Origin: an uncultured Planctomycetota bacterium
Lineage (GTDB): Bacteria; Planctomycetota; Phycisphaerae; UBA1845; Fen-1342
DNA: 64,000 nt
Direction: 5' to 3'
Assembly (NCBI GenBank): GCA_900696525.1
Contig: CAADGL010000007.1
Location: 186,001-250,000, forward strand
A program made the position numbers and the translations under genes. Of the stretch, positions 1 to 8,514 are shown piece after piece. How positions within the stretch are numbered: the first letter of the stretch is position 1; every line of letters begins with the position of its first letter. Under the pieces are notes generated by a model, which worked only from the letters and a program-made list of their open reading frames with translations, did no database searches and was not told the DNA's origin.

Positions 1-233
1 GGATAGACTCCGCCCGGTCAGAATCTTTCCGTGTCCCATGCGCCATGTCGCCGCGCATTCTAGTCCGTCAACTGGGAATCTGCTCACCGGCTCGATCCGC
101 AGGCGCGCCCGGCCGCGAGTGCGCTACCGCGAGTGCCGAACGACCCGCGAGCGCAAGCGAGACGCAGCCCGCGTTCCTGCCGGCGCAAGCGGATGGGCCC
201 CGCGAGCTCCGCGCGCCGACCCGCCCACACCGC
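1..233. other. Non-coding left edge
   Basis: I see no gene here. Open frames exist on both strands but they are the low-information frames expected in very GC-rich DNA: no recognisable motif, signal peptide or ribosome binding site. It probably holds the upstream region of the sensor kinase gene and perhaps the end of whatever lies left of the window. Confidence 0.5.
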
Positions 234-239
234 TATAAT
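234..239 (+). promoter_or_regulatory. -10 box TATAAT before sensor kinase
   Basis: A consensus TATAAT stands out in GC-rich sequence 26 bases before the ATG at 265. No good -35 element is visible 16-18 bases upstream. It argues that the kinase starts at 265 or 274 and not at the longer frame beginning at 133, which would start upstream of transcription. Confidence 0.55.
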
Positions 240-264
240 CCGCCCAAAACGACTCTCGCCGCGG

Positions 265-1875
265 ATGCGACTCATGCGCCTGGTGCAGATTTCCCTCGCC
301 GCCAAGTACCGGATTCTCTTCGGGCTCGCGGTGCTGCTGATCCTCGCCGCCGCGCTGGTCGTACCCTGGATGCTGCTGACCTACCTCGTCTACGCCCAGC
401 CCTTCCAAGCCGCGCAACGCATCGCCGACGGCTACTTCCGCGAGCTGCCCCAACGCCTCGCCGCCGAGCCCCGCCCCTCCGACCACGGCTTCATGGAGCG
501 GCTGCTGCCGGAGTCGGCGGACGTGAGCCCGCGCTACCTGCGGGCGACCGCCGATCCGAACGATCCGCTGTCGGTGATGCACGAGGGCGCCGACGAGTTC
601 GCCCAGCAGGCGTTTCGGACGTTCGCCAAACACCCGAAGCGCTCGGTGCTGTGGGAGGCGCGCCATGAGGACGGGAACCGGCGCTTCGCCTACGCCCACG
701 CCGTCCGCGTGACGCGGCGCTGCCTCGAGTGTCACGACGAGGGACGCAGCGGGCGCCCCTTCCAGGAAGGGCAGCTCGCCGGGCTCATCACGCTGCGCAT
801 GCCCGCCGAGCAGAGCGACGCCGAGGTGCTCTACTACCGCGCCTGGCTCATCCTCGCCGGCGCGCTGGGCTGCATCCTGGCGATCCTGGTGTTCTACGTG
901 ATTACGCGCCAGTTCATCCTGTCGCCCATTCACCAGTTGCGCTCGGTGGCGACGCGCGTGGCCGACGGCGACCTCGAGGTGCGCGCCAATCTCGAAACGG
1001 GCGACGAGTTCGAACAGCTCTCCGACAGCCTGAACACCATGCTGGAGCGGCTGCGGGCCTCGCAGGAGGAGCTCAGGAAGGCCAACAGGCTGCTCGACCA
1101 GAAGCTCGGCGAAATGGCTGAGACCAACGTCGCCCTCTACGAATCGAACCGCCTCAAGAGCGAGTTCGTCGCCAATGTCTCGCACGAGCTCCGCACCCCG
1201 CTCACCAGCATCATCGGCTTCGCCGAGCTGCTCCGCGAGGGCCCGGCCGGCGAGATGGGCGGCCGGGCCGCCCGCTACGCTGAGAACATCCTCATCTCCG
1301 GCCGCATCCTTCTCGAGATCATCAACGACCTGCTCGACCTCGCCAAGATGGAGGCCGGAAAGGTCGAGCTGCATCTGGCCTCTGTGCCCGTCGATGAGCT
1401 CTGCATCACCCTCATCGACTTCGTCCGGCCCATGGCCGACAAAAAAAAGATCGACGTCGCCGCCGTCATCGGACCCGACCTCCCGACCCTCGTCACCGAT
1501 CGCGGAAAGCTGCGACAGGTCCTCTTCAACCTCATCTCCAACGCGATCAAGTTCACCCCGGAGGGCGGCCGCGTCCGCCTCGCGGCCGAACGCCTCGACC
1601 ACCAGCACGTCCGCCTCGCCATCAGCGACACCGGCCCCGGAATCGCACACCAGGACCAGCGCCTCATCTTCGAAAAATTCCGCCAGATCGACCAGTCCGC
1701 CACCCGCGAGCACCACGGTACCGGACTCGGACTGGCCATCGCCCGCGAGCTCACGCTCCTGCTCGGCGGACAGATCGGCGTCGATAGCGAGCCCGGCCAC
1801 GGCGCCACCTTCTGGGTAACCCTCCCCTCCTCCGCTACCGACTCCGTCGAACGCCCGCTCATTTCCCTCGTCTGA
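265..1875 (+). CDS. Haem-binding (DUF3365-type) sensor histidine kinase
   Basis: Membrane sensor kinase of about 536 residues. A first membrane helix (about 15-40) is followed by a periplasmic domain ending in CLECH (Cys153-His157), a c-type haem CXXCH site as found in Tll0287/DUF3365 sensors. A second helix (about 194-217) leads into a HAMP domain, then HisKA with SHELRTPL (phospho-acceptor His307), and a HATPase with DTGPGIAH and GTGLGLAIA boxes. It should sense redox state or a gas ligand through haem and phosphorylate a response regulator; none is adjacent. Haem attachment would need the system II maturation genes at 35760-40198. The start at 265 is chosen because of the -10 box at 234; ATG at 274 is possible. 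A run of eight A at 1441-1448 sits in the Lys-Lys-Lys stretch before the ATPase domain. Confidence 0.88.
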   Translation: MRLMRLVQISLAAKYRILFGLAVLLILAAALVVPWMLLTYLVYAQPFQAAQRIADGYFRELPQRLAAEPRPSDHGFMERLLPESADVSPRYLRATADPNDPLSVMHEGADEFAQQAFRTFAKHPKRSVLWEARHEDGNRRFAYAHAVRVTRRCLECHDEGRSGRPFQEGQLAGLITLRMPAEQSDAEVLYYRAWLILAGALGCILAILVFYVITRQFILSPIHQLRSVATRVADGDLEVRANLETGDEFEQLSDSLNTMLERLRASQEELRKANRLLDQKLGEMAETNVALYESNRLKSEFVANVSHELRTPLTSIIGFAELLREGPAGEMGGRAARYAENILISGRILLEIINDLLDLAKMEAGKVELHLASVPVDELCITLIDFVRPMADKKKIDVAAVIGPDLPTLVTDRGKLRQVLFNLISNAIKFTPEGGRVRLAAERLDHQHVRLAISDTGPGIAHQDQRLIFEKFRQIDQSATREHHGTGLGLAIARELTLLLGGQIGVDSEPGHGATFWVTLPSSATDSVERPLISLV

Positions 1876-1911
1876 TCCAATCACCAGCCCCACGCCGCGA
1901 CACGCGCGCCC

Positions 1912-1941
1912 GTGGCAACCCGCCCCCGGCTTCGCTATAGT
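1912..1941 (+). promoter_or_regulatory. Promoter of pyrH
   Basis: GTGGCA (1912-1917), 18-base spacer, TATAGT (1936-1941). Expected transcription start near 1948, 15 bases before the ATG at 1963, which rules out the longer reading frame from 1912. Confidence 0.5.
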
Positions 1942-1962
1942 GTCCGAGCCTTGCGAGGGCCC

Positions 1963-2721
1963 ATGTTGACAACCCCAGCGCCTAAGCCGCAAACCGACAC
2001 AACCAAACCCGTCTTCCGCCGCGCCTTGCTCAAGATCAGCGGCGAGGGCTTCTGTCCCCCCGGCGGTTTCGGCATTCACGCCAGGGAACTGAGCGCTGTC
2101 GCCGGAGAGATCGACTCGGTCGCCCGCCTCGGCGTCGAGCTCGCCGTCGTCGTCGGCGGCGGCAACCTCATCCGCGGCGCGAGCTTCTCACGCGAGCTCG
2201 GCATCCACCTGGCCACCGCCGACTACATGGGCATGCTCGGCACCGTCATCAACGCCCTCGCCCTTCAGGAGGCCCTCGAGGCCCTCGGCCACGTCACGCG
2301 CGTCCAGAGCGCCCTGACCATCTCGCGCGTCTGCGAGCCCTTCATCCGCCGCCGCTGCCTCACGCACATGCTCAAGGGCCGAATCGTCATCCTCGCCGCC
2401 GGCACTGGCAACCCGCACGTCACTACCGACTCCTGCGCCGCCCTGCGGGCCGCAGAGCTCCAGGCCGAGGTCCTGCTCAAAGCCACGAAGGTCGACGGCG
2501 TGTACGACTCCGACCCCGCACGCAACGCCGCCGCCCGCCTGCTCGGCGACCTCACCTACGACGCCGTCATCGACCAGCGCCTCCGCGTCATGGATGTCTC
2601 GGCGGTGGACGTCTGCCAGCAGCACAAGGTCCCCATCATCGTCTTCAACCTCTTCCGCGCCGGAACCATGCGCCGCATCTTCCTCGGCGAGCCCATTGGC
2701 ACGCGGGTCGGCTTCCCGTGA
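1963..2721 (+). CDS. pyrH: UMP kinase
   Basis: Bacterial uridylate kinase (amino-acid-kinase fold), making UDP from UMP and ATP in the cytoplasm. About 252 residues, close to the usual 240. Visible motifs: LLKISGEGF at the N-terminus, VVGGGNLIRG (phosphate loop), DYMGMLGTVINALALQ, GTGNPHVTTD, KATKVDGVYDSDP (ATP site), and the C-terminal FLGEPIGTRV. The first 15 or so residues before the kinase core are Pro/Thr-rich. Start is ATG 1963, just downstream of a good promoter. The stop overlaps the GTG of the next gene (GTGA), so the phosphatase is probably translated by coupling. pyrH is usually near tsf/frr; here it is not. Confidence 0.93.
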   Translation: MLTTPAPKPQTDTTKPVFRRALLKISGEGFCPPGGFGIHARELSAVAGEIDSVARLGVELAVVVGGGNLIRGASFSRELGIHLATADYMGMLGTVINALALQEALEALGHVTRVQSALTISRVCEPFIRRRCLTHMLKGRIVILAAGTGNPHVTTDSCAALRAAELQAEVLLKATKVDGVYDSDPARNAAARLLGDLTYDAVIDQRLRVMDVSAVDVCQQHKVPIIVFNLFRAGTMRRIFLGEPIGTRVGFP

Positions 2722-3314
2722 GCGACGGGCCGCCCGCCTCACCCGCCAAAGGCTCCCGCAGCCTCCACCAGTGGCGCCTCTGGCTCGCCGGCCTCATCGG
2801 TAGCCGCTACGACGGCCTGCGGCATTTCGCCGTCGTCGACCCCGGCGTCCTCATGCGCTGCGGCCAGCCACACCTGCGCGACCTCGAACGCATTCACGCC
2901 CTCCACGGACTCGGCTGCGTTTTCGTCGCCCGCGGAGGGACGCGCCATCCCCTGCGCGGCCGCTGGTTTCGCGCCGAGCGCCGCTTCTGCCAGCAGCGCC
3001 GAATCCGCCTCGAACACGTACCCTTCTCCGATCACGCCCCACCGCCTCCTGACATCTTCGACCGTTTCCTCGACCTCGTCGCCGATCCCGCCTGCCGGCC
3101 CGTCCTCGTGCACTGCGAGCAGGGCTTCCACCGCACCGGCGTCCTGTGTGCGGCCTACCGGCTCGCCGTCGGCGGCTGGACGCTCCAGGACGCGCTGCAC
3201 GAGATGCGCCGCTACGGCTTCGACTGGGACAAGCCGAAACGCCAACCGCTTTACCAAGCCCTGCTCGCCTGGGCGCAGGCCCGTCAAAATGCCTCCGGCG
3301 CGATCGACCGATAA
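2718..3314 (+). CDS. Dual-specificity/tyrosine phosphatase family protein
   Basis: Small cytoplasmic cysteine phosphatase of 198 residues. The signature P-loop reads HCEQGFHRTG, with Cys133 and Arg139 (CX5R); an Asp in PFSDHAPPPPD about 30 residues earlier is a plausible general acid. It resembles the DSP/Siw14-like group found in bacteria. It starts with GTG inside the pyrH stop (GTGA), so it depends on pyrH translation. The substrate is unknown; the tight link with UMP kinase suggests, without proof, a nucleotide or phosphoprotein substrate. Confidence 0.8.
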   Translation: MSDGPPASPAKGSRSLHQWRLWLAGLIGSRYDGLRHFAVVDPGVLMRCGQPHLRDLERIHALHGLGCVFVARGGTRHPLRGRWFRAERRFCQQRRIRLEHVPFSDHAPPPPDIFDRFLDLVADPACRPVLVHCEQGFHRTGVLCAAYRLAVGGWTLQDALHEMRRYGFDWDKPKRQPLYQALLAWAQARQNASGAIDR

Positions 3315-3320
3315 GCCCAC

Positions 3321-3326
3321 TATAAT
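3321..3326 (+). promoter_or_regulatory. -10 box TATAAT before TPR protein gene
   Basis: Perfect TATAAT seven bases after the phosphatase stop codon; no clear -35. Gives a leader of about 85 bases before the ATG at 3418. Confidence 0.45.
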
Positions 3327-3417
3327 CTTCGGACGCGCGCAAGGCCGGCGCGGCGGCCGGCCGCCCGGCGGCCGCCTTGTCCAGTCGTCCAACGTCGCGG
3401 GAATGCGAGGCCGAATC

Positions 3418-5187
3418 ATGCACACCTTACTTCGCTTCCAATGGCCAACGGGCCTTCGCTGGCTCCTGCTCGGCGCGCTGACGCTCACGCCGGCCGCCGC
3501 TCAATACCCCGTCAACCTCCAGGTCGCTTCCGACGGGCGCCTGCTGGACGCCAATCCACAGCTCGGCGGCTCGCGCTATTACGACTACTCACGCCCGCAA
3601 TCACCCCTCATGGCCGGAAACCTGCTGACCACCGGCAACGTGCGCGGCGGCTTGTCTTTCCAGGGCTACAGCCCCATCGCCGACCCGCGCAGCTTTCGCG
3701 CCGGGCTGCCCAGCGGCGGACTCTCGAGCTTCATCCGCGACTCCGTCAGCGTCGCCGACAGCCAGACACCGCTCGGAGGACTCGCCCGCCAACCCTTCTT
3801 CGATCCCGTTTACACCGCCCCGACCACCGGCTCGCTTCAAGGACAGTTCGCACCTCAGGCGCTGCGGCCCACCGTGCCCAACCTTGCCGGAAGCTACCCC
3901 GGTATCGACGCGCGCCAGTCCACCGGCCCCCTCGGCGCCGAAATCACCGGCGCTTGGCCAGGCCTACAGGTCGCCGGCCCCCTCGACCCTCTCGACCTTA
4001 GTGACCGGCAGGGCATCCTCCGCAGCCGGCTCTTCGGCGTCGACGAAGTCCGACTTCCCGGTGAGCGTCCTGGCCCCCGCGCCGCGCGCCCCGAAGTTCG
4101 CGACCTCGGCGATCAGCTCAGGGGCCTTGGCCCCGAACGCCCCGACCCGCGCGCGATCCTGAAAGATGAGCTAGAGCACAAGGACCGTCCCGCCGAGCCC
4201 GCGCTCTCCAGCCGCCTGCGCGTCACGCCGCAGCCCTTCGGCTCCAGGCTCGACGACGTGCTCGGTGCCGCCGCCGCTACCGGCCCGGCCGCTTCGCGCT
4301 CCGACCGGTTCTGGCGAACCGTCGCCACGCCGGGGGCGCCAGAGACGCCGCAGACCCCCGTCGACCCGCGCATCCGCCCCGGAGCCGGACCGGACAGCCC
4401 CGTCAGCGCCGCCGGTATCACCCCGCCGAAGGCCCTGCTCATTCCGGGACAGGACGCATTCACCGACATGCAACTGGCTGTGGCGCTCGAACGCGACCCG
4501 GGTGCGCCCTGGTTCGCCCAGTTGCAGGAGTCCATCCAGCAGGACCCGACGCTCTCCGCCCGCGCCCGCGACGCCGCCGCCGGACAGGCCAGCGACTTCG
4601 TCCAGCGCGTGCTTCGGAACGCTCTTCAGAGTTTCGCCGGCGACAGCACCTCCGCCGTCAACACCGAGCTCCGCCGCGCCGAGTCGTTCATGAATCTCGG
4701 CCGGTACTACGACGCGGCGGACTACTACCGCCGGGCGCACCTGCTCGACCCGCTGAATCCGCTCCCGCTCGTCGGCCGCGGACACGCGTTGCTGGCCGCG
4801 GGAGACTACCTGTCGGCCGCCGTCATGCTCACGCAGGGCCTCGAGCGATTCCCGGAGTTGGCCCGCTTCTCGCTCGACCTGAAGGCCATGATGGGCGGCG
4901 GAGAGATCGTCGATATCCGCCGCGCCGACATCATGCGCCAACTCCAGCAGAAAGAAGACCCGCGCCTGCGCTTCTTGCTCGGCTATCTCGAGTTCCACGG
5001 CGGCATGCCGGAGCGCGGCATGGAAAACCTGCGCAAGGCGGCCGGCGAGGCCGACCCCGGCACCTTGCTGCGCCGCTACCCCGACATGCTCGAAGGCAAG
5101 GGCATGCTCCCCCCGCCGAAGCTTCCGCCGGGCGTGTTGAAGGAAGAAGCGCACCCGGGCCAGGCCGGGGACGGAGGCCAGCCGTGA
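3418..5187 (+). CDS. Exported TPR-containing protein
   Basis: About 589 residues. The N-terminus has a signal peptide (basic residues, then LLLGALTLTPAAA and a cleavage site before QYPVN). Residues 25-400 are low complexity, rich in Gly, Pro, Ser and Arg, with no known domain. The last third carries tetratricopeptide-like helices (AESFMNLGRYYDAADYYRRA; GRGHALLAAGDYLSAAVML). It is probably a periplasmic or envelope scaffold. Alternative start ATG 3403. The stop overlaps the GTG of the next lipoprotein gene (GTGA), so the two products likely work together. Confidence 0.7.
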   Translation: MHTLLRFQWPTGLRWLLLGALTLTPAAAQYPVNLQVASDGRLLDANPQLGGSRYYDYSRPQSPLMAGNLLTTGNVRGGLSFQGYSPIADPRSFRAGLPSGGLSSFIRDSVSVADSQTPLGGLARQPFFDPVYTAPTTGSLQGQFAPQALRPTVPNLAGSYPGIDARQSTGPLGAEITGAWPGLQVAGPLDPLDLSDRQGILRSRLFGVDEVRLPGERPGPRAARPEVRDLGDQLRGLGPERPDPRAILKDELEHKDRPAEPALSSRLRVTPQPFGSRLDDVLGAAAATGPAASRSDRFWRTVATPGAPETPQTPVDPRIRPGAGPDSPVSAAGITPPKALLIPGQDAFTDMQLAVALERDPGAPWFAQLQESIQQDPTLSARARDAAAGQASDFVQRVLRNALQSFAGDSTSAVNTELRRAESFMNLGRYYDAADYYRRAHLLDPLNPLPLVGRGHALLAAGDYLSAAVMLTQGLERFPELARFSLDLKAMMGGGEIVDIRRADIMRQLQQKEDPRLRFLLGYLEFHGGMPERGMENLRKAAGEADPGTLLRRYPDMLEGKGMLPPPKLPPGVLKEEAHPGQAGDGGQP

Positions 5188-5813
5188 CATGTGGCAACCC
5201 AGGCCCCTCCGCTGACGCCCTGCTACGCCGCCGCGCGACGCCGCGCCGGCTCGCCGCCGGGCTGTGCCTGCTCGCCTCTGCCGCGCTCGCCGGCTGCGCC
5301 AGCGACCTGGATATCGAGAAGCTGCGCGGAACCGTGCGGCTGATTGCAAACGCCGAGCCGGACGAGGTGCTGTCCGAGGCCGAGATCCTGCTGCGGCGCG
5401 AATTCGGTCGCGTCGAAGTCGATCGGCGCTGGTCGCAGGTCCGCACCGTCGCGCAGGAATACGTGACCCAGAGCGACAGCGGCACCGTGCGCGACTGGAT
5501 CGGCGCGCCGACCACCGTGCGCCGCACCGCGACCTTCACCGTCGCGCGCCGCGATGGCGGCACGCTCGCCCGGCTCCGCGTCGACGTCGAACGACTGGAC
5601 ACCCGCCGCGCCGAGATCGCCGCCCGCGACGACCACCGGCTCACCGACACCCCCGGCTACACGCCGATCGAGCGCGACGCCGCCACCACCGCCGCCCAGA
5701 ATACCGTCTGGACGCCGATCGGCCGCAATCTCACAATCGAGCGCGAGTTGCTTGCCGAGTTGCTGGCACGCTTCGCGACCCCGAACGCCGAAACGAACCC
5801 GCCGCCGGATTGA
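5184..5813 (+). CDS. Lipoprotein of unknown function
   Basis: 209 residues starting with GTG inside the previous stop codon. The N-terminus shows a long lipoprotein signal with a lipobox LAGC (Cys about residue 36). The remainder is a predicted mixed alpha/beta domain (DEVLSEAEILLRREFGRVEVD, then repeated Val/Thr-rich strands). I do not recognise the family. Coupling to the exported TPR protein suggests an outer-membrane-linked partner. Confidence 0.68.
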   Translation: MTCGNPGPSADALLRRRATPRRLAAGLCLLASAALAGCASDLDIEKLRGTVRLIANAEPDEVLSEAEILLRREFGRVEVDRRWSQVRTVAQEYVTQSDSGTVRDWIGAPTTVRRTATFTVARRDGGTLARLRVDVERLDTRRAEIAARDDHRLTDTPGYTPIERDAATTAAQNTVWTPIGRNLTIERELLAELLARFATPNAETNPPPD

Positions 5814-5879
5814 TCCCGCGCGGCAGCCGTTCAGGTTACACGGCGGCCGAGCGCCGCCTCAGGCATCTGCGGAGAACCC

Positions 5880-7136
5880 ATGTCCGACATCCTCTCCTGG
5901 TCGATCGAGCAGGTCGATCCGCAAGTCGCCGAGATCATCCGCCGCGAGGAAGAGCGCCAACAGAACACCCTCGAGCTGATCGCCTCGGAAAACCACGTCT
6001 CGCGCGCCGTCCGCGCCGCCGCCGGAACCGTCTTCACCAACAAGTACGCCGAGGGCTACCCCGGCAAGCGCTACTACGGCGGCTGCGCGAACATGGACGG
6101 CGTCGAGGACCTGGCGCGGCAACGGGCCTGCCAGTTGTTCTCCGCCGAGCACGCCAACGTCCAGCCGCACTCGGGCGCCTCGGCCAACACGGCGGTCTAT
6201 CTCGCCTGCCTGTCGCCGGGCGACACGATCCTCTCGCTCGACCTGGCCCACGGCGGGCACCTGTCACACGGCCTGAAGGTCAACCTCAGCGGCCACCTGT
6301 TCAAGATCGTGCCCTACGGCGTCAGCCGCACCGACGAGCGCATCGACATGGGCGAAGTGCGCCGCCTGGCGCGCGAGCACCGCCCGAAGCTCATCATCTC
6401 CGGCTTTTCCGCCTATCCGCGCACGCTCGACTTCGCCGCCTTCGCCGAGATCGCCCGCGAGGTCGGCGCGCGCCACATGGCCGACATCGCCCACATCGCC
6501 GGCCTCGTCGCCGTCGGCCTGCAACCCTCACCCGTCCCGCACGCCGATTTCGTCACCACCACCACGCACAAGACGCTGCGCGGCCCGCGCGGCGGGATGA
6601 TCCTCTGTCGCGAGGCCGACGCGAAGCTGATCGACCGGTGGGTCTTCCCCGGCACCCAGGGCGGACCGCTGATGCACATCATCACCGCCAAGGCCGTCGC
6701 CTTCGCCGAGGCGCTCCGGCCCGACTTCCGCCAGTACCAGCAGCACATCCTGGAGAACGCCCAGGCGCTTGCCGAGGCCCTTCAGGCGCGCGGCTATCGC
6801 CTGGTCTCCGGCGGCACCGACAACCACCTGATGCTCGTCGACCTGCGGGCGGTTCACCCCGACCTGCCCGGCAGCGAGGCCGAGAAGTGGCTGGAGTCCG
6901 CCGGGATCATCGTCAACAAGAACATGATCCCCTTCGACGAGCGCAAGCCCACGCAGACCAGCGGCCTGCGGCTCGGCACGCCGGCCCTCACAACCCGCGG
7001 CCTGCGCGCCGCGCACATGGCCACCGTGGCCGACCTGATACACGACGTGCTGGGCAGCGCCGGCGACGAGTCGGCTCTGCGCCGCGTCAACGGCCGCGTG
7101 CGCGAGGTCTGCGCGCAGTTCCCGCTGCCGCACTGA
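5880..7136 (+). CDS. glyA: Serine hydroxymethyltransferase
   Basis: PLP enzyme converting serine and tetrahydrofolate to glycine and 5,10-methylene-THF in the cytoplasm. 418 residues, the normal family size. Visible motifs: [37 protein letters not shown], and the PLP-lysine motif [15 protein letters not shown] with Lys231; the C-terminal part has [16 protein letters not shown] start with a modest GGAG upstream. It sits between two lipoprotein genes, with no other folate genes near. Confidence 0.96.
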   Translation: MSDILSWSIEQVDPQVAEIIRREEERQQNTLELIASENHVSRAVRAAAGTVFTNKYAEGYPGKRYYGGCANMDGVEDLARQRACQLFSAEHANVQPHSGASANTAVYLACLSPGDTILSLDLAHGGHLSHGLKVNLSGHLFKIVPYGVSRTDERIDMGEVRRLAREHRPKLIISGFSAYPRTLDFAAFAEIAREVGARHMADIAHIAGLVAVGLQPSPVPHADFVTTTTHKTLRGPRGGMILCREADAKLIDRWVFPGTQGGPLMHIITAKAVAFAEALRPDFRQYQQHILENAQALAEALQARGYRLVSGGTDNHLMLVDLRAVHPDLPGSEAEKWLESAGIIVNKNMIPFDERKPTQTSGLRLGTPALTTRGLRAAHMATVADLIHDVLGSAGDESALRRVNGRVREVCAQFPLPH

Positions 7137-7171
7137 CACGGGTCCGTTGGTTCCGAGAGGAAGGCAGCCGC

Positions 7172-7885
7172 GTGACAGGATTCTCAAAAAAACGCTCCGC
7201 GCCGTTGCGTCCGCCCCGCAAGCCGCCCTCGACGCCCCGCCCCTCGCGCCGCGCAGCCCTCTTCACCTCGGCGGCGGCGCTCGCGTGCTGCGTCGGCTGC
7301 CGCGGCGGCGGAGAGGTGGATTTCATCTTCCTGTCGTACCGGTCGATCGACCCCCCCGCGCCGGCGGTCACGACGGTCGAGCTGGACGGATGCTATTGGT
7401 GGGTCGACGAAGACCGCCACCTCTGGATCGCAATGGAGCGCGAGATCCGGCCTGTGCTCGTTCCGTTCGCCCACTTCACCTTCCAGCTCTCGCTGGAACT
7501 CGAAAAGCCCCCCGCCGGCCCGGCGCGCAACTACGAGATCGGCGACCGCGAGCTGCGCGCCGTCGTGCGGCTCGGTCCCACCGAGAGCCGCTTCACCTCG
7601 CGCCTGGGAATCGTCGCGGTCTACCGCGACGGCCCCGACCGCCTGCGAGGCAGCCTGCGCATCGAGGCCTCGCGCGAGGTCTACGCCGTCTTCGGCTGGA
7701 CCCAGCCCAGCCGTATGCTCATGCTGGCGCGATTCAGCGCCGTGCGCGACCCCGAGCGCGGCCGGCTCATCGCCGCCGCCACCGAGGCCAACGGCTGGCA
7801 ACGCGACCACACTCAGCCCTCGGCGGGCGCCACCGTTGTGCCGCTCGCCGAAGGCGCATTGCGGGCCGAGGGTTCAGACCAGTGA
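7172..7885 (+). CDS. Lipoprotein of unknown function (possible Tat signal)
   Basis: 237 residues from a GTG preceded by a strong GAGGAAGG (7157-7164). The N-region is long and basic (PRKPPSTPRPSRRAALF), followed by a hydrophobic stretch ending LACCVGC, so it could be a Tat-type lipoprotein signal, although SRRAALF is only a weak twin-arginine motif. The mature part has a WWVDEDRHLWIAME segment and beta-rich sequence. No family recognised. Confidence 0.66.
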   Translation: MTGFSKKRSAPLRPPRKPPSTPRPSRRAALFTSAAALACCVGCRGGGEVDFIFLSYRSIDPPAPAVTTVELDGCYWWVDEDRHLWIAMEREIRPVLVPFAHFTFQLSLELEKPPAGPARNYEIGDRELRAVVRLGPTESRFTSRLGIVAVYRDGPDRLRGSLRIEASREVYAVFGWTQPSRMLMLARFSAVRDPERGRLIAAATEANGWQRDHTQPSAGATVVPLAEGALRAEGSDQ

Positions 7886-7911
7886 GCTGTCGTGCCGTCG
7901 CCGGGGCCCGC

Positions 7912-7940
7912 TTCACGAAGCCGGGACCGTCGGTTACGAT
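7912..7940 (+). promoter_or_regulatory. Candidate promoter of clpS
   Basis: TTCACG (7912-7917), 17-base spacer, TACGAT (7935-7940). Each hexamer matches consensus at four of six positions; leader of about 45 bases to the ATG at 7991. Confidence 0.4.
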
Positions 7941-7990
7941 CGTCGCCACTTCGGCCGGGACGCGCCCTGCCGTTACGCCGACGAAGTGCC

Positions 7991-8308
7991 ATGACCCAGC
8001 AGCCGACCGTGCAGCCGATCTCAGTCAAGCCGCGGCCGGCGCGGCTGTGGCACGTGGTGTTGCTGGACGACGACGAGCACACGTATGACTACGTGATCGA
8101 GATGTTGCAGGCGCTGTTCGGCCACGAGCTGGAAGCCGCGTACCAGCTCGCCCGCGAGGTGGATCGCAGTGGGCGGGCCGTCGTCGAGACGACCGTCCTC
8201 GAACGCGCCGAGCTGAAACGTGACCAGGTGCACGCCTATGGCGCCGATTGGCGCATCGAGCGCTGCAAGGGGTCGATGACCGCCATCCTCGAACCCGCCC
8301 CGCACTGA
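7991..8308 (+). CDS. clpS: ClpS adaptor of the ClpAP protease
   Basis: 105 residues. The ClpS core is clear: HVVLLDDDEHTYDYVIEML with the conserved Asp/His substrate pocket, and AYQLAREVDRSGRAVV. It delivers N-degron substrates (Leu, Phe, Trp, Tyr at the N-terminus) to ClpA. The C-terminal half is slightly longer than in E. coli. Aat, which adds Leu/Phe to protein N-termini, is encoded at 14021-14599. clpA is not adjacent. Confidence 0.9.
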   Translation: MTQQPTVQPISVKPRPARLWHVVLLDDDEHTYDYVIEMLQALFGHELEAAYQLAREVDRSGRAVVETTVLERAELKRDQVHAYGADWRIERCKGSMTAILEPAPH

Positions 8309-8329
8309 GCCGGGCAAGGAGTTCCCCCC

Positions 8330-8431
8330 GTGTACAAGAAGAAGCGAGTCGCCAGAGCCAAGCATCGAAAGGCCCGCGAACGCGCCAAACGCCGAATCCG
8401 TGAACGCATGGCCGCCGCCAAGCGAGCCTGA
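8330..8431 (+). CDS. 33-residue very basic protein
   Basis: Short frame starting GTG at 8330 with AAGGAG nine bases upstream (8316-8321), stop TGA at 8429-8431. The product begins MYKKKRVARAKHRKARERAK and is more than half Lys, Arg and His. It looks like a ribosome- or RNA-binding micro-protein (comparable in style to bTHX or AURKAIP1/COX24-type peptides, but I cannot assign it). It lies 21 bases after clpS and may share its transcript. Confidence 0.62.
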   Translation: MYKKKRVARAKHRKARERAKRRIRERMAAAKRA

Positions 8432-8514
8432 ACCTCGGCCAGACGCCCATCCGCCGGACGCCCCCCACGCCACGCCGCGTCCGCCGGTGGCCCGTCGCTT
8501 GGAACCGCCCCCCG

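Noticed and set aside
124-2079. Long minus-strand frame (about 650 codons) opposite the sensor kinase and pyrH
   Set aside because: Antisense frame typical of 70% GC DNA; low-complexity product, no motif, no ribosome binding site, while the plus strand has two real families.
5264-7885. Very long plus-strand frame running across glyA
   Set aside because: Only its last part (7172-7885) is real; the rest is a third-position shadow rich in Arg and Pro over glyA and a lipoprotein.
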